64,000 nucleotides of DNA from the NCBI RefSeq assembly GCF_009730915.1, contig NC_052475.1, positions 24,923,016-24,987,015 on the forward strand. The letters are read 5' to 3'. The notes below the pieces were generated by a model. That model saw nothing but the letters and a program-made list of their open reading frames with translations, had not been told where the DNA came from and made no database searches. Source of the DNA: Dioscorea cayenensis subsp. rotundata. Its lineage: Eukaryota > Streptophyta > Magnoliopsida > Dioscoreales > Dioscoreaceae. Position numbers and translations under genes: made by a program. Shown piece by piece: positions 10,091 through 20,655 of the stretch (its first letter is position 1; each line of letters opens with the position of its first letter).

Positions 10091-11121
10091 CGCAAATTTA
10101 AAAAGAAAAGATGAAATTTAAATAGAAACTGTCGTAGTTAAACAGAAACATTGATATTTAAACATAAACTTTGAAACTTAAATAGAACAATCGATAGTTA
10201 AACAGAAATAACAATATTTACATTCAAAATTAAACCTGGCCGTCCTAGACAAATGTGGATCGAGTCGGACATCACAATGAAATTGTAAAACAATCAAAAA
10301 ATCTCCTTCAACACAATATTATCGCTTTTGATTATGTACACAAACGAAAATGAAAAACAATCAAAACTCTTGCCGAAAAATCTTCCTACAAACTACAAGA
10401 TCATCCAATAATCACACCATGAAACCAAAAAAATTCTCTTTCTAATAGAATACTTTAGAAATCAAACTAAAAAGAAACCTACAGAATATCAAAACAAAAG
10501 GAAACTGAACAACATCTTCAACGGCATCCACCTCGTCTCAATACCTTGGAGCGCAAACTAATGAAATGTCAAAGAGTTGAGTGGGAGTTCTTCTTCGAGG
10601 CAGTGGTCCAATCCTACAGAAGATGTCCAGGTAACGACAACTTTGAAAAAGGAAAAACTAAAGAGATGAAGAGATGAAAAGAGAAAAAAGAAACCAGCAC
10701 CAATAATGGTGTTCTCTGGGGATTATCCAAGAAAAAAACGGATTCCTCTTAAAGAGAAAATTATTGCAGCAAAGGGCGTTATGGTCAAACCACGTCTCAC
10801 TTGTCACAACTTCCTATGCAAGGGATAATTTCGTCCAAAAAATTTAAAACTAACTCCATTAAATGGTTGAGGGGTTTCAAATTCATTGTATTTAAAAGGA
10901 AGGGGTTTTTAGGGATTCCCAAATTAATGGGGTGTTTTTGAAAATATTAGAAACTTAAGGGGTTATTTTGGCAATTTCCACAAAAAATAATCAATTGAAT
11001 TTATTTTGTTTATCTGGTATCAATTGGGGTAGCTTGCAGGACGTCTAGGGTTTCCGTTCCGTCTTCGTGTTAGGCGGTCTGGAGAAGAAAGAAGCAATCG
11101 AACCCATTGCGGGAAATCAAG

Positions 11122-12888
11122 ATGCAGAAGCTCACCCTCCGTATCTCGGTCATCGAGAACTTCGACCTGCTCACCGGAGCTACTGAGGTTTAGCCGTTCT
11201 CATTTTTTGTGCCTTTTGGTTTTTTATAGTCTTTAATCTTTATTTATGAAGTTATGAGTCTTTATCTATGCTTACAGTAATGATCCAATGCTTGCTTTAA
11301 TGGTATCTGTTTTATAGACAATCGTGATGTTTTAGAGTATTGTTGGTGCTTGAATGGTCAATTTTCATCTTCAAGTTTGGATCTTTTCTGGCTTTTTCCT
11401 TGTCTCTCTTCTATCTCATCCGCGTCTCTTGTGAATTTTCTTTCTTAATTAATGCTCTCCTGGTGCTGGAGCATCTGAGTGGTCAAAATCCAGTGTTCTT
11501 CTCTAAAGGTAGGATTTTTAATCAGTCAGGATGCTAATGTTGCTGCATACGAAAAATATATTTCATATTACTCTTTAGCAAGGTACATTGTTCTTTCCTT
11601 TGGTATTTTTTGCAATGTTTCTTTTACTTTGATATGAAGTTGTACCTATCGTTTTGAATTAATTGGAGTATATCCAAATTGTCTGTTTTCTGTGTCATAT
11701 GTTTCGTTTATGTATCTTTAATGCTTGCCTTGGTATCATAGAAGCCTATTATTAGAAACATAATTGTCTACGAGGAGGAAAACGTTGATAGTTTGCATAT
11801 GCTCCTGTTTAGGGAAGGAACTGTTTTTCATACCTCTCCTCTTATCATCAATTTCTACAAATCACAAATTGCTGAGAGTTACAAGTTATATATACGTGTG
11901 TGTTATTATTATTTTGTATATTGCTTGGATGGTTTGCTTATGCTCCTGTTGACAGAGGGAAATGCTTTAAATTTGTCACCTCTGATTTATTTACTCAAAT
12001 CACCAATTGCTGAGTGATGCAGAAAACATGTTATTTTTTGACAAAGATGTGTCTGTTCCTGATCATTTATTTAGCTGTTTTTACTATTTCCTCTTGTTCT
12101 TAATTTATCTAATTCATAAATGGAGGGGAAGGGAAGGTTTTATGAGGAATGCTTCTGTTTTTTTTAGCAGAGCAGTAGTGGTTAATGTGCTCCAGTAGAC
12201 TATTCATCTTTGATTCTCTCTTTGCAATATTTACATCTCTTCATGGCAGATTAATAAAAGAGGATATCTGAAAAGTTCTAACACATTGATCTGGTCTAAT
12301 TCTCACAATCTGCTTTTTGTTCTTCTTGCTTCATTGTGAATTATTGATGATGGGCTGTGATGAAAGATTGCTCGTTTCTAACACCTCTCATATGAGAAGT
12401 GCTCTTTGAGAGCCCTTCCTTGAACTAACTAGCATCGTTGCTGAGCCCAACATTCTAATTATATGTGCCAGTTTTTCATTTTGAATTGCTAGAATTCTCT
12501 TGGTTTTTTGTCCATACAAATTTGAATGTTTGCCCACTTTTCAAAGTGAGTAGTGCCATTAGATAACCTTCGCTGAAAAAAATGTGCATGAGAAGTTTTG
12601 ATGTTAAATATTGAAGTGTATTTCAATTCCATCCCTACTCTTAGAGAACTCAGCTCTGTTCACCTGAATACTTTGTTGCTCTTAGAGGAAAATCATCTTT
12701 ACTGATTCAAGGTCTGCTCATTTCTTCTGCATCTATTGATCACTTCGCTGTCATTCTCTAACACCAGCTATAACTGTTAGCAGCTGGTCAAGTATGATCC
12801 CTCTCCATGCATTTGTTGGATGGATTTCTATGCTGTGTTCTTGAGCAACCTGGATACCGAGTTGGCCACCGGCGCTGGTAGTGATTGA
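11122..12888 (+). CDS. unrecognised small protein, tentative two-exon model
   Basis: Exon 1 (11122-11187) begins ATGCAGAAGCTCACCCTCCG after a typical plant leader (GTCTAGGGTTTCCGTTCCG) and encodes MQKLTLRISVIENFDLL then TGATE, closing in phase 0 at GAG|gtttag. A phase-0 acceptor (cag|CTGGTC at 12783/12784) opens a frame LVKYDPSPCICWMDFYAV, then FLSNLDTELATGAGSD and stop at 12886-12888. Joined, this gives about 56 residues. The two GC-richer coding-like patches stand out from the AT-rich intron between them. I do not recognise the family, and further exons may exist in the 1.6 kb intron. Alternatively this is a decayed gene fragment. Confidence 0.3.
11789..12020 (+). repeat. diverged tandem duplication, period about 140 bp
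   Basis: TTTGCATATGCTCCTG near 11795 and TTTGCTTATGCTCCTG near 11933 start two similar blocks. Both continue through a CACCTCT/TACCTCT stretch and end in an ATTGCTGAG motif (near 11869 and 12006). They lie in the presumed intron of the 11122-12888 model. Confidence 0.55.
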
Positions 12889-13657
12889 ACACCGAGTCAC
12901 AAAGGAGTGCAATCCTTAAACAAGTCACAAAACAAGCAATGCTTCCTAGACTGTTACAGTATTCTCTTGCTATTCAACCATTGTTTCCACCAATTGACAC
13001 CAGTCTGTCCTGTACTGAAAAAGCTACAAATTCTGTCTTGTATTTTAGTAGGAATAGATTTTTCTTCATCTGGATTTGTAAGAAAAAAAAAAGCAAAAGG
13101 CCTGTGTCATATCTTGAATTATGATCTCTGTTCATGTTCTATGTCAGTTATTGGAAGACAGCTTTGTTGCCTCCCTGCAGCCAGACAATTCTTCTCTGAT
13201 ACATCTGATACATTATTAATACATGTTTGATGAAAAGTCAAGAACATCCTCTGATCATAAACAAGCCTGATATATACGCATGCCAGGCTTTGAATTTTGT
13301 GCTTCTTCGCAGCTGTAAACATTTTTCCCCTTTCATGATATCAAATAAGTGAGCATCATTTAACAGGCATTATGAAAGCGCCAGAACTTCTTCAGTCTCA
13401 TAAATAGGCCTGATATATGCATGACAGACTTTGAATTTTGTTCTTCTTTCTAGCTGTAACATTTTTATTTTTATTTTTTATATATGATATGTAGTAAGTG
13501 AAAACTATCATTTAACAGATATTATGAAAATTAACAAGAAGGATAATACCATTTCACAGCATATCAAAACAGAGTACATTGATAATGCATTAATTTAAAA
13601 AAAAAAAAAAGGAGATTAACAACAACAAAAGGATCACAAGTAGTTGTTTGTTTCTAC
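12889..13657. other. intergenic region containing a diverged tandem duplication
   Basis: The segment 13256-13376 (from CATAAACAAGCCTGATATAT to ATTATGAAAG) recurs in diverged form at about 13400-13530 (from CATAAATAGGCCTGATATAT to ATTATGAAAA). No coding gene is supported. The first part may be 3' UTR of the upstream model. Confidence 0.5.
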
Positions 13658-14086
13658 CTAAAACTCAGTGACAAAACTTGCCTTGCCTGCAGGAATAACA
13701 GGAGGCATAGACCTGCCTTTCTTCCAACCAGCTTCAGCATGCATGGATGCAGCTTCTTTCATCCCAACATGCATTCCTTTTCCTCCTCCTTTATGCATTC
13801 CATTCCCAACTGCACCTGCTCCTGGTTTTCTTGCTGGGAAATTTATCTCAAATGCAAACTCTATATCATCTTCTAAGTGACTTGTTGTCTTTGCTTTGCA
13901 GAAACGCCTAGCACATAGCCTGCCAATAATACAAGCCAGTATAGCCACAACAGCAATCACTGCCAAAACTATAAACACTGGTCCAAATGAACCATTAGAG
14001 CTTGGAGCACTTGCTTGGCTAGAGATGCTGTGTGGGTATAACACCAGAGGTTGAGGTTGAGGTTGAGGGTCAGAAATGGATGCCAT
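13658..14086 (-). CDS. small single-pass membrane protein, unknown function
   Basis: An intronless gene of 142 residues. I chose the ATG at 14086 (MASISDPQPQP) rather than the upstream in-frame ATG at 14125 because a TATATA box at 14194-14199 on the minus strand sits about 110 bp away. The protein has a short proline/glutamine- and serine-rich N-terminus, one hydrophobic segment at about residues 33-56 (PVFIVLAVIAVVAILACIIG), then basic and cysteine residues (RLCARRFCKAK). An acidic motif follows (LEDDIEFAFEINFPARKPG), and then a tail rich in Gly, Met, His and Lys (GMHKGGGKGMHVGMKEAASM). The DIEFAFEI-x-FPARKP motif is shared with small plant transmembrane proteins of unknown role. The N-terminus is probably outside and the tail cytosolic. 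Metal binding by the tail is only a possibility. Confidence 0.75.
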   Translation of the reverse strand: MASISDPQPQPQPLVLYPHSISSQASAPSSNGSFGPVFIVLAVIAVVAILACIIGRLCARRFCKAKTTSHLEDDIEFAFEINFPARKPGAGAVGNGMHKGGGKGMHVGMKEAASMHAEAGWKKGRSMPPVIPAGKASFVTEF

Positions 14087-14193
14087 TTGAGTGTAATTAG
14101 ATAGACAAAGAAAGAGAGAACTCAAGTAGAGGTTCAGGTTCTTCTTCTTCTTATTCTTCTTCTCTTATTATGTTAGCTTGTTGAGGAACTCTC

Positions 14194-14199
14194 TATATA
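14194..14199 (-). promoter_or_regulatory. TATA box of the membrane protein gene
   Basis: On the minus strand the sequence reads TTATATAGAG, about 110 bp upstream of the chosen ATG at 14086, a normal plant spacing. Confidence 0.5.
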
Positions 14200-16956
14200 A
14201 GCTTTATGTTTTGAATGGATTCATTGAGTTGCCTGGGGTTTTGCTTTATTTGCTTTATCTGCAAACATGGAAGCTTTGGAATGCTTTGATACAAGAGAAA
14301 GTTAGTAGAGATTGGAAACTTTGCAGCTGGTTTGGAATCGTACTGGATTTCATATCAGTGTGTGTTTCTTTTCTCTTTTGGTTTTGTTTTTAAAAATTTT
14401 GAACCCAATGGTCAGGTGTACATATTAGATCTTTTGTCTGATGAGGAGATGGAAAATGCAGGTGGGTCTGTTATTTGAATTGGGATGTGGACAAAATGAT
14501 GGGTCAAAGAATGCTAAAAAGAAAAAGTTTGGTCCAAATATTGTTTGTTTTTTTAGTGAGTTTTTCATGGGATAAATATTGTCAAATTTGTTATATAAAT
14601 ATTTTTTATTTTATTTTATTTTTTTTTAAACCTTGTTCTCATAATTACAAGTTAGTTAATAACAAATAAGGTATTAAAAAGGAGCAGAGCCTTTGGATAT
14701 AATTTTAGATTGAATGCCATCATATTGTAAAACTTGAGAGCAAATATTGATTTTGTTCCAAAGGTCTTAGAAATTTCAAACATTTAAACTTATTAAGCTG
14801 ATTTTTATATATGAAATGGAGAGCCAAACAAGGATGCGAGCTTTGTAGAGGAAGAAGACATAGTGGGTAAACAAAAGCATAAATAATTCAAGGAAGTTAA
14901 ATTTTGAGGGGGGAAAAAGTATTTAAATGGTTAAATCAAATATTCTTTTCCCATTTTTTTTGTATTTTTTATTTTTAAATCAAAGTGTTGAATGCACATA
15001 CCTTTGTCTCCAAGAATGAAACATTATGGTCTATGTTGGAGGTGTGATTTGCCACATGGTTTCATTCCTAGCTGTCAGCATGCTCTATGTTGAACATATA
15101 TATGAGGCCTTGATACTTATATATATATATATACACACACATAAAAGTGAGAGAAAAAGAAGACAACAAGTAATTAAAATTTGCACAGTAAAATTGTCCT
15201 TTAAAAATTCCAAAATTCTAATTATCCACAAATTCATTTGGTGGACTTGGATCAAGAACTATGGATCAACTTCCGTTATGGGCTGGATTTGACATTATAT
15301 TGCAGCCCAATCATGGTGTCCCTGAGTTTCAATGTGATAAGGTCCAATTAAATTATATATATATATATTTAAATTGCTTTGAGATCTTATAAATATTTAT
15401 TAAGAATATTTATAAAAACTTATATATATTCAATTCTTGTGAATGGATAAATTGCAGATTCATATATCAAATTTATATATATTTTTGTCATATATATATA
15501 TATATATTTCTTTTTTTAAAAAAAAACTTTGCTTATGTACTCTCATAGACAGTGAAAAGACCAACATAAAATTTTTCTGACACCCATAATTATATCAACA
15601 ATATTTCTTCTTAAAAAAAACTAGTTGTGAGACTTCCTTTATTTCTTAAGATTAAATAAATAAATAAATATTATTTTTTTAATTGATAAATCACGGATTT
15701 ATGGAACAAAAAGAGCAAAAGGTACAAACTAAATAAAAAATAGACAAAAGAGAAAAAATAGGTTCAAAGACAAGATCCACCTTCTGATATCCAAGATCTC
15801 TTCAAACTGAAAACGGAGTTAATCACTCTTACATGAAGGAGGAGGTCATAGCAAAATCTACTTATTTTATTTTGTAATAGTTAAATTTAGTTATATGATA
15901 AATAAACATTGATTTAAGAATCAACCCATGTTTATCATGTCTTTAACTTTAATCATATCTTAACTTTAACGTCAACCAAAGATACTACAAAGACCATTGG
16001 AACGGTAAAACTTTGGTTTTGATTTTCATAAACAGTGAAGACAAAATCAATTCAAAAGTGACTTGAGTTCACAAATGGCAACTATATTCTCTACAACGAA
16101 GAGCATGATTCTCATTTATTATCATTATTTTTAAAAGTCTTCAATTAAAACACATAAACCAAAGATTTAACATTCAACTTAAAAAAAGAAAAAACCAAAA
16201 ACCAAAAAGAAACAAAATTTTGGTTACTTGGAAGAATATCGGCTCCATTTGTGTTGACTGGGTCAACATTCCATGGGGCCCGCTGCCGACCAGATATTGA
16301 ATTGAACGGCCACGATTGGTCTGCGAGATTCAAAGTATGAGGGGGCACAGTGGATAGAAAAGTGTAGACATGGGAACGTGATGAAGTTCGATCGATGGGT
16401 TGGTCGACGACGGCGACGTTTTTTTGCATCAAGACACGCTTTCGAATTTTTTTTTTCTAAATTTAAAAAAAAAAAATTATTCTATAAAATAAGACCATTA
16501 AATTCATCTTTAGATGATACCTTGCTTTGAATCTAATGAAATTCAAATGCTATTTTATTTATTTTCATTCTTGCTGCTGTATTATAATGAGCTTCAGTAT
16601 ATGAATATTTTTTGTCTCAAAATGTTTATCTGAAACTTTTAAATCATTAGGACAAGTGAAATTTTTTTTAGGAAAAGAATGTTTGCATTTTTTTTTTTTT
16701 TAGAAATCCAAGCGTTGGTTTTAAAAACAAAAATAATTTATAGCTTCTAATAAAATAATTTTTTAATATAAATTTTATCAAAATTGTTTAATTATAATTT
16801 TTTAAAATATTTTTAATAAAGTGGATAAATTATATTTATAAAAATTAAAAATACTTTGATATACGAAGATGAAAAGGATATTGTTATTTTAACTAATAAA
16901 AATATATTTTTTTAAAATTATCATTTAAAATAAATTATCACTATCCTTGTATTAGG
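14200..16956. other. long AT-rich intergenic region
   Basis: Contains several (TA)n tracts (around 15118-15132, 15356-15370 and 15492-15508), poly-T runs and no gene that I can support. A short patch at 16240-16440 is less AT-rich and open on the minus strand but lacks any recognisable domain. Confidence 0.45.
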
Positions 16957-16971
16957 GTAGTTAGTAACTTA

Positions 16972-17346
16972 GGAACCGTTTGGTTCACGGTAATGTAGAA
17001 GGATTACCATGTGTTACATGGTAATCTGAAAATATTACCACGTTTAGTATTGTATCAGTGGTAATCTGTATGGTAATATCACATTATCAACTTATAAATA
17101 TTACCAAGAAAGTGGTAATCCTATTACCACCAAATTTGGTGTCTATCTTGGATTACCGTGGTAATCTTATAACTTTTTATATTTTAACAAATTGATTACC
17201 ATAAAAACCAAAATAATAAAAGTTCCCAACCAAACATGGTTATATTAAATTAGCGTAATATTCACATCCATATAACATTTCCACTCATATTATCATGGTA
17301 ATCTCGTTACATGGTAATATGTCATTAATACGAACCAAACGACCCC
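16972..17346. mobile_element. MITE, Tourist/Harbinger-like, with internal GGTAAT repeats
   Basis: The left end GGAACCGTTTGGTTC pairs with the right end GAACCAAACGACCCC. This GGNNCCGTTTGGTTC inverted repeat is widespread in plant MITEs. The flanks are TTA on the left and TTG on the right, one mismatch from the TTA duplication of PIF/Harbinger elements. The body of about 375 bp carries many copies of GGTAAT and its complement ATTACC, giving strong potential for self-pairing. Separately, the 12-bp sequence GTAGTTAGTAAC occurs on both sides (16957-16968 and 17378-17389). No coding capacity. Confidence 0.6.
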
Positions 17347-17609
17347 TTGGTATTTTGTTCATTTTCTGCATAAATGAGTAGTTAGTAACATAGTATTAAA
17401 TCACTTCTCTGCATAAAATTTAAGGATTCCAATTCTATTTATGCTTTATCCACAATTAAAAAAAACTTTGAAATTAGTTTAAAACTTTATGGAATAGATA
17501 CACATAGAAGGAAAAAGTTTAAAATATTTTGGTTTGAAAAATAAAAAGGGTCCACTGTGAGCATGATACAACATAAATATACATACACATACACAAAGAT
17601 AAGCTAGGG

Positions 17610-17611
<2 letters not shown>

Positions 17612-17664
<53 letters not shown>
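17612..17664. repeat. (ATT)n microsatellite
   Basis: About 53 bp of perfect ATT repeats. Confidence 0.95.
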
Positions 17665-17865
17665 TTGGCAATTACACACTCATGCCTCAACCATGCATAT
17701 AACAGTTAAATTCCTTAACTGCTCAATTATTGTGATATTTACAGAATTTATTATTATATTTGTGGAATTTCATTTTTTTTTCAGATGCTTTCATAGTTAT
17801 ATATATATATATATATATAATTTTTTAATGTTAAAATGATAATAAAATACACCAATGGCTCATAG

Positions 17866-18275
17866 CTTATTGTATTAAGTCTCATATAGGATATTTGTTA
17901 GGCACATATACTTGTGGAGCTTATTTCATGTGTACGTCTCTCAATTGTGTTTGTTGTATTTCATCAAAATAAAAAAATAAATAATGATGATGAAATATAC
18001 ATGTTTTCATCCGCATCATTATAAGCAAATGTACGGCATATGTCCATGGACGGGTTCTTAGTCTATTGTACCGAGTTTTTTATATAAGATGTTTATTAGG
18101 CACATATACTTATAAAGTTTGTTTTGCATGTATACACATCCTTCAGTTGTACTTGTCATATTTTAACAAAAAAATAAAAATAATAATAATAATAATGGTG
18201 ATGATGATTAAATATACATGTTGTTTTCATCGACGCACATCATCATAAACAAATGCAAGGCATATGTTCTCATAT
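17866..18275. repeat. diverged tandem duplication, period about 198 bp
   Basis: Both halves share the core TTAGGCACATATACTT, at about 17899 and 18097, followed by a CATGTGTAC/CATGTATAC stretch. Both then have a (AAT/GAT)n run and AATATACATG before a TTTTCATC segment. Divergence is considerable, so the duplication is old. Confidence 0.65.
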
Positions 18276-20655
18276 ATGTATTCACATCGTTTTCAAGTTA
18301 ACAATTTTCATCAATCTAAAATCAAATATTAATTGCTTTTGATTCAATCTAACAAGAAGCTGACAAAGGGAAACTCCAAACACATTGAAATGTGCTAAAC
18401 ATGGTGGGCTCTCCGCTCTCTAATGACAAATTTACTGCACACGCGCGTGCAATGGTTCTATTCAGTGCATTCACACGATATTAATGTATTATCACATCCT
18501 AAAAACCATAATAAGATAAGAAATATATATATATATATATATAAAGTATAAAGAATTTTTTTATTATTATTAAGATATCATTCATTTATGAATGTTTGAA
18601 AAGGGTGGTCATCGTTAAAATATCACGGCGCATAACTAGTGACGTTTGATTCTTAATCATACATTCACAATATATATATATATATAAATAAATAAAAGAA
18701 AAGAAAGAAAGAAAGAAAGGAAAGAGACATTGAAAACTGCCGACAAAAAGCCGGAGTGAGGGGACAGTAGACACGGCGTCCTGAAAGAGAAAAGGATCTC
18801 ATGCTCAATGAAGGGAGGTCACGTGCCTCGGAAGTGCTGCCCATGCTCTTCAAGAATATATCCTTTGCTTGTTACTAGAGACCTCCTCTAACTCCCCTTA
18901 GTACTTACCTCCTCTTCTTCTAGCTTCTTCTTCTTCTTCTTCTCAAAAAAAGATTAAAAAAAAAAAAAATTAAAATAAAGACATAAAGAGAACAAGTTAA
19001 AGGCACAAACAAAGAAAGGCTTCTTCTTCTTATATATATATATATATATATATTTCATTGATTCATTTATAGATTCATGTTGGTTGGATATATTGTGAAG
19101 AAGAAGGAGAAGATGGAGCTAGTAGTGTGGGTAAGAGAGCTTTTGGTATTCCCAAGAGAGGAGAGATATATTCTAAGTGGACTGTCCCCATCATCACTAC
19201 GTATGACTGACATGTGTCATTAGGCCGGCTCTTTCATGATTTAATGGGCTCTAGTTACTTTTAATTAATTCACCTATAAATTAAAATATTTAGAAAAATA
19301 AAAAGTTAGATAAAATGTATGAACAAGTAGGAATAAGAAGTTCATTATCATCTGCCACCAACCACATCTCAAGGTTCTTTTTTATGATAGAAACAAGTTG
19401 TTATGTGACTTTGATTAATTAAACCTTACTAGTAATATATGTCCTAGAATTTGATTTAGAAACCCATATATATATATATATATTATATTACTGATTGACA
19501 AAGAGTATTTGAAGAAAAAAAACAGAAACAGTAATGGGTTTAAATTCTACTGCAGTGATATTGTCTTTGTTTTTTTCTTTTTAACATGTTACACTCAGCC
19601 TTGTACCATTGTACAACATCTTTGACTTGGATTCATCCATTTGGTCGCCACTGTCTCACTGCCATTATAATTCACACACACAAACACACTCACACACACA
19701 CACACAGAGTAAGATTGTGAATCACACTGCAGTCATACAACATTTGGTCCAAGATGCTATAAAATATTTGTACTTGTTTTTATGTATGTAGCTCATATAA
19801 GGGACCACCTACAAAGAATGAAAACAAAAGAATGAAAGCAGAATAGTGATTGATCACAAATCCACATACTATATTATATACACCTGTCATTATACATAGT
19901 ACACAAATATATACATGCTCATCCTAAGTATTTAACAAGTTTCTTTCATCATTAAAAAGAAAGTTTTGATCACACAACTGGAATAATAACATGATCAGCA
20001 TGATTAGGTAGACAGAACAAAATCCATCTTCTTTTAATATTCAACATTTTAAGACATCATGCACAGACCCTACCATCTTATATATGTGTATATATATATA
20101 TATATATATCTTAAGCAATTAAATGATATAAGATTATTTTTAGTTTACGAAAGTAGAATGAGAGGCACATGTGAAGAAAATGATTGGTTTTGAAAAACAA
20201 GGGATGGATTTGAGGAAAATGAAACCAAGCCATGGCTTGGAGCCAACTTAGATGAGCCAATGAGATGAAGGGGATGTGGGTCAGAAGTGTCTTCCAACAT
20301 GGTGAGGGTCCACTGTGGGACACTGATACATAGCAAGGTTGCTGCACGGCCACCTTTTTCCTCCCTTCATATTCACATCCTCACAACTCTACACACCACC
20401 AATCCAAATCTCTTCTTCTTCTTCTTCTTCTTCTCTTCTCCAAAGACTTATAAGACCCCTTCTCCTTCATTACTCCATCTCCTTCAACATCCTGAAGTCT
20501 TCTTTTTTTTGTTCTTGTGCATGAGGCTCAAGTAATTAATAGTTTGAATGTCTTGATTAGTGGAGTGTTGTCATCTCAATCTTTTTGTCATCTTCATAAA
20601 AAACATAACCTCTTGTTTTTTTCTTTAGTTTTGAGTCTTTTCTCTTGTTATAGAA
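18276..20655. other. upstream region of the Dof gene
   Basis: Holds many (TA)n tracts (18521-18543, 19032-19052, 19470-19482 and 20091-20109), an (AC)n stretch near 19675-19710 and pyrimidine-rich TTC repeats at 18915-18945 and 20408-20440. The last pyrimidine-rich tract and the CTTATAAG near 20446 lie about 210 bp before the Dof ATG and may mark its core promoter and leader. No other gene is supported. Confidence 0.45.

Larger units (their letters stand above)
8257..10981. mobile_element. non-autonomous Mutator-like (MULE) transposon with internal triplication
   Basis: Left end GGGAAAATTACTATTTACCC and right end (reverse complement) GTGGAAATTGCCAAAATAAC, both running on into a C-run, are imperfect inverted repeats of the GGGAAATT...ACCCC type common in plant MULEs. 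The exact 9-bp sequence AAAAAATAA directly flanks both ends (8248-8256 and 10982-10990). Nine base pairs is the Mutator duplication size, though this target is low in complexity. The interior holds two complete and one partial copy of a 547-566 bp unit, each with a small ORF. The left half carries direct copies of TTTCNGTTTAAA and the right half the inverted form TTTAAACAGAAA. No full transposase is present. Confidence 0.7.

Noticed and set aside
16145-16432. Minus-strand 95-residue frame in a less AT-rich patch
   Set aside because: No domain, no splice context or promoter, and a low-complexity C-terminus.
17479-17679. Minus-strand frame with a long asparagine run
   Set aside because: It is only the translation of the (ATT)n microsatellite; no other coding signal.
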